NCBI RefSeq assembly: GCF_020080835.1
Contig: NC_058161.1
Coordinates: forward strand, 16,295,603 to 16,359,602
Source: Cotesia glomerata
Lineage: Eukaryota; Arthropoda; Insecta; Hymenoptera; Braconidae
DNA: 64,000 nucleotides
Direction of reading: 5' to 3'
Shown: positions 61,851-64,000 of the stretch, piece by piece
Layout of the letters: each line of letters begins with the position of its first letter
Position numbering within the stretch: position 1 is the first letter of the stretch
Notes under the pieces: generated by a model
Database searches by the model: none
What the model was told of the DNA's origin: nothing
Seen by the model: only the letters and a program-made list of their open reading frames with translations
Position numbers and translations under genes: made by a program

Positions 61851-62096
61851 CGGCTGCCCAATTTCAAAACACAGTAACTAACATTTAGGAATTTTTTTTA
61901 ATTTTTTTTGTTAAAAAAAAGTTTACCTGCCAAATTGATGAAAAATTTGATTTATGAATAGAAAATACTTGAATATAAATATTTTTAAGAAAAAATACTT
62001 GAAATTAAGGTCTAAAAGTTATAAAAAATGCAGTAATATTAAAAAAAATTAAGTATAAAAATTTTGCAGTTACTGTGTTTTAAAATTGGGCAGCCG
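61851..62096. mobile_element. Short MITE with 29-base near-perfect terminal inverted repeats
   Basis: The left end CGGCTGCCCAATTTCAAAAC ACAGTAACT is mirrored with one mismatch by the right end finishing AAATTGGGCAGCCG. The 246-base element has an AT-rich interior and no ORF. ATTT lies immediately outside each end (61847-61850 and 62097-62100 by eye), a possible 4-base target duplication. It is inserted at the edge of a Rep-C unit. Confidence 0.75.
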
Positions 62097-62100
62097 ATTT

Positions 62101-63169
62101 AATCAAGAACTTAGTTTGTAAACATATCTGACCCTGTCATCTAATTAAACTTTAGTACAAGATCAAGCAGAAGATTAAAAATCATTAACCTCGACTGCAG
62201 AAAACGTCTAGACCTGACCATATTTACCACACGGTCCCCGTAAAAGCTCTCTTAATGAACCAACATTGATTAAACCACCTTATGACACTTAAATTGCATC
62301 TCTCTTGGTTTTAATTCTTGCAAAAAACTCCAGGGAGGATCAAACTGAAATAAAATCCTCAACAATTCCCCTCTCCTCCAACAATAGAACATTTTCCGCA
62401 GCTGTTCCACTTTAAATTTGAAACAGCTACCATTTAGCTGGTAGTCTAAACATTTATATAATAAAAACGCACTTACCGGGTATTCATCGTTGAATTGTCC
62501 CTGGTACCAGAGAAATATCTCTTAAACCGAGGTAACATGTTGCAGACTATCGGTTAGTTCTTAGATTTCACACCCTGTTCTATTGTACCCGAAATTCTCT
62601 CGAAACTATTGATGCTCAACCATGGTTGAATATTCGATAGTCGAGTTTATGAAATGCGACACTATTTTTCTTAAAGAATCGCCTTTGCCGATCTTCACGG
62701 GCTGGTGGCTGTTTTCTACTGCTGTTTGGTGGTTGAACATCAACTTAAGTTATCCTGGTGAACGTGGGATAGCTTTAAGTTGTCCTTGTCCTGGTCCATA
62801 ACCTGTAGCTATAACCAGAGAAAAGCGCAATCTACCGAAAGATATGATAGGGATAGCTTATGTCTGGGTTCTTAAACGCACCACGGGTCCACCATAACTG
62901 CAGATTGTCGTAATCGGAGCACCTTTAAACGGACGATTGATCCTGGTTGTGAACGAACCATTGTAAATACTAGCGAGGTAACGACCGTAATATTTACAGA
63001 ACTTAAAAAAATAAAATGAAATTTTTGTAGTTTGCAATTGAGAGATCAACAGACGATTGAGTTTATGATTTTTGGTGGAAATTTTTAATTTTTTTTATTA
63101 AATAAAAGGTACAACTTGTTTCATGTGGAAAGAATTTTTTGAAAAAACCAATTTTGGTCTTTAGCTACT
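62101..63169. other. No gene recognised
   Basis: More balanced composition at 62480-62960 without a supported ORF or RNA. Confidence 0.55.
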
Positions 63170-64000
63170 AATTTTTTTTAATAATCTATTAGTTTTTAGT
63201 AAACAGTCCATTAGAATTCATTAATTCTTCAATATATTGATTTTCAATTGTCCGCTAAAATCCATCAGTTTCTTACGGTCCATTAATGATCGATTACTAT
63301 TAAATCATCCACTGAAATGCATTATTTTTTCAATAACCTATTAATTTCATGATAGTCAATTACTTTTAGATAGCTCATAAAAATCCATTAGTGTTCTCAA
63401 TAGTCTATTAGTTTTTATAAGTCCATCAAATTCATTACTTTTTTATTAGTCCATTAATTTTCAATAGTCTATTAGAATCCATTACTTTTTAATAGTCTAT
63501 TACTTATAAATAATCCATTGAAATCTTTAAGCTTACCAATAGTCTATTAATTTTAAGATATTCTAATATTATTAAACAGTACATCAAAATCCATTAGTCT
63601 TCTTGACAGTCTATTAATTTTCAATAGTCCATTAATAAACTAGTTTCCATTTTTTTTTAAATAGTCCGTTCGTTTTCAAATAGTCTATCGGAGTCCATTA
63701 TTTTTTTAGTAATCTATTAATTTTTAATAGTCTATTAAAATCCATCAGTTTTCCAATAGTCTATTAATTTCATGATAGTCCATTATTTTTAAATAGTCCA
63801 ATTAAATCCATTAGTCTTATTAACAATCCATTAGATTTTAATAGTTCATTAATAGACAATTAGTTTTCTGATAGTCTATTAAAATCCATTAGCTTTTGAT
63901 AGTCCATTAATTTTCCAATTATTCACCATAATTCACTCCTTTTTAAATATTCCATCAGTTTGATCTCATATTTTTAATATTCCATTAATATGACCCTATA
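63170..64000. repeat. Rep-F minisatellite (ATAGTCTATTAATTTT / AATCCATTAG), open at window end
   Basis: Degenerate units alternating AGTCTATTAA, AGTCCATTA and AAATCCATTAG over at least 830 bases, running to the last base. No ORF. The true length is not visible. Confidence 0.85.

Overview
The window looks like AT-rich animal, most likely insect, nuclear DNA. A hymenopteran such as a parasitoid wasp is my guess from overall character and not something the sequence proves. There are no bacterial-type operons, ribosome-binding sites or dense genes. Long non-coding stretches are filled with microsatellites, degenerate minisatellites, inverted-repeat elements and poly(A)-ended insertions. Nearly all open reading frames are short, and many lack an ATG or lie inside repeats.

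Only one protein-coding segment is well supported: a first coding exon at 12350-12704 (+). It encodes a short cytoplasmic tail, one membrane segment, a juxtamembrane helix, a furin-type RVKR site and a Cys-X-Cys-Pro-Pro-Gly entry into a collagen domain, and it ends in a phase-1 GTAAGT donor inside the glycine codon. This is the architecture of a type II transmembrane (MACIT, type XIII/XXIII/XXV-like) collagen. A plausible core promoter lies about 500 bases upstream. No downstream collagen exon was recognised, so most of 12705-64000 is probably its very long first intron.

Layout. 1-6080: intergenic, with three copies of a short dispersed repeat (Rep-B) and one copy of a 0.9 kb repeat (Rep-A) inserted in one of them. 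6110-11285: a large degenerate minisatellite (Rep-D) whose left arm and two right arms are in opposite orientation, around a spacer holding a possible small secreted-peptide ORF. 11285-12704: promoter, leader and exon. 12838-13445: a tandem array of palindromic units (Rep-C) just inside the intron. 14960-16080: a foldback element and a tandem duplication. 16690-17480: another minisatellite. 18550-56100: fourteen more Rep-B copies and four more Rep-A copies, with nested insertions including a 5'-truncated LINE-like insert with exact target duplications, a retroposed insert in a tRNA-like sequence, a tRNA-like cluster at 35-36.5 kb, a TTAA-bounded MITE and a long hairpin. 54805-62100: more Rep-C palindromes, interrupted by three inverted-repeat elements. 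63170-64000: a minisatellite that runs off the window.

No conventional tRNA or rRNA gene, CRISPR array or intact transposase or reverse transcriptase gene was recognised. The most unusual content is the repeat biology: palindromic tandem arrays, opposed minisatellite arms, and microsatellites sited at the same internal position of every Rep-A copy. Family names Rep-A to Rep-F are labels of mine. Their extents were set by eye and are approximate.
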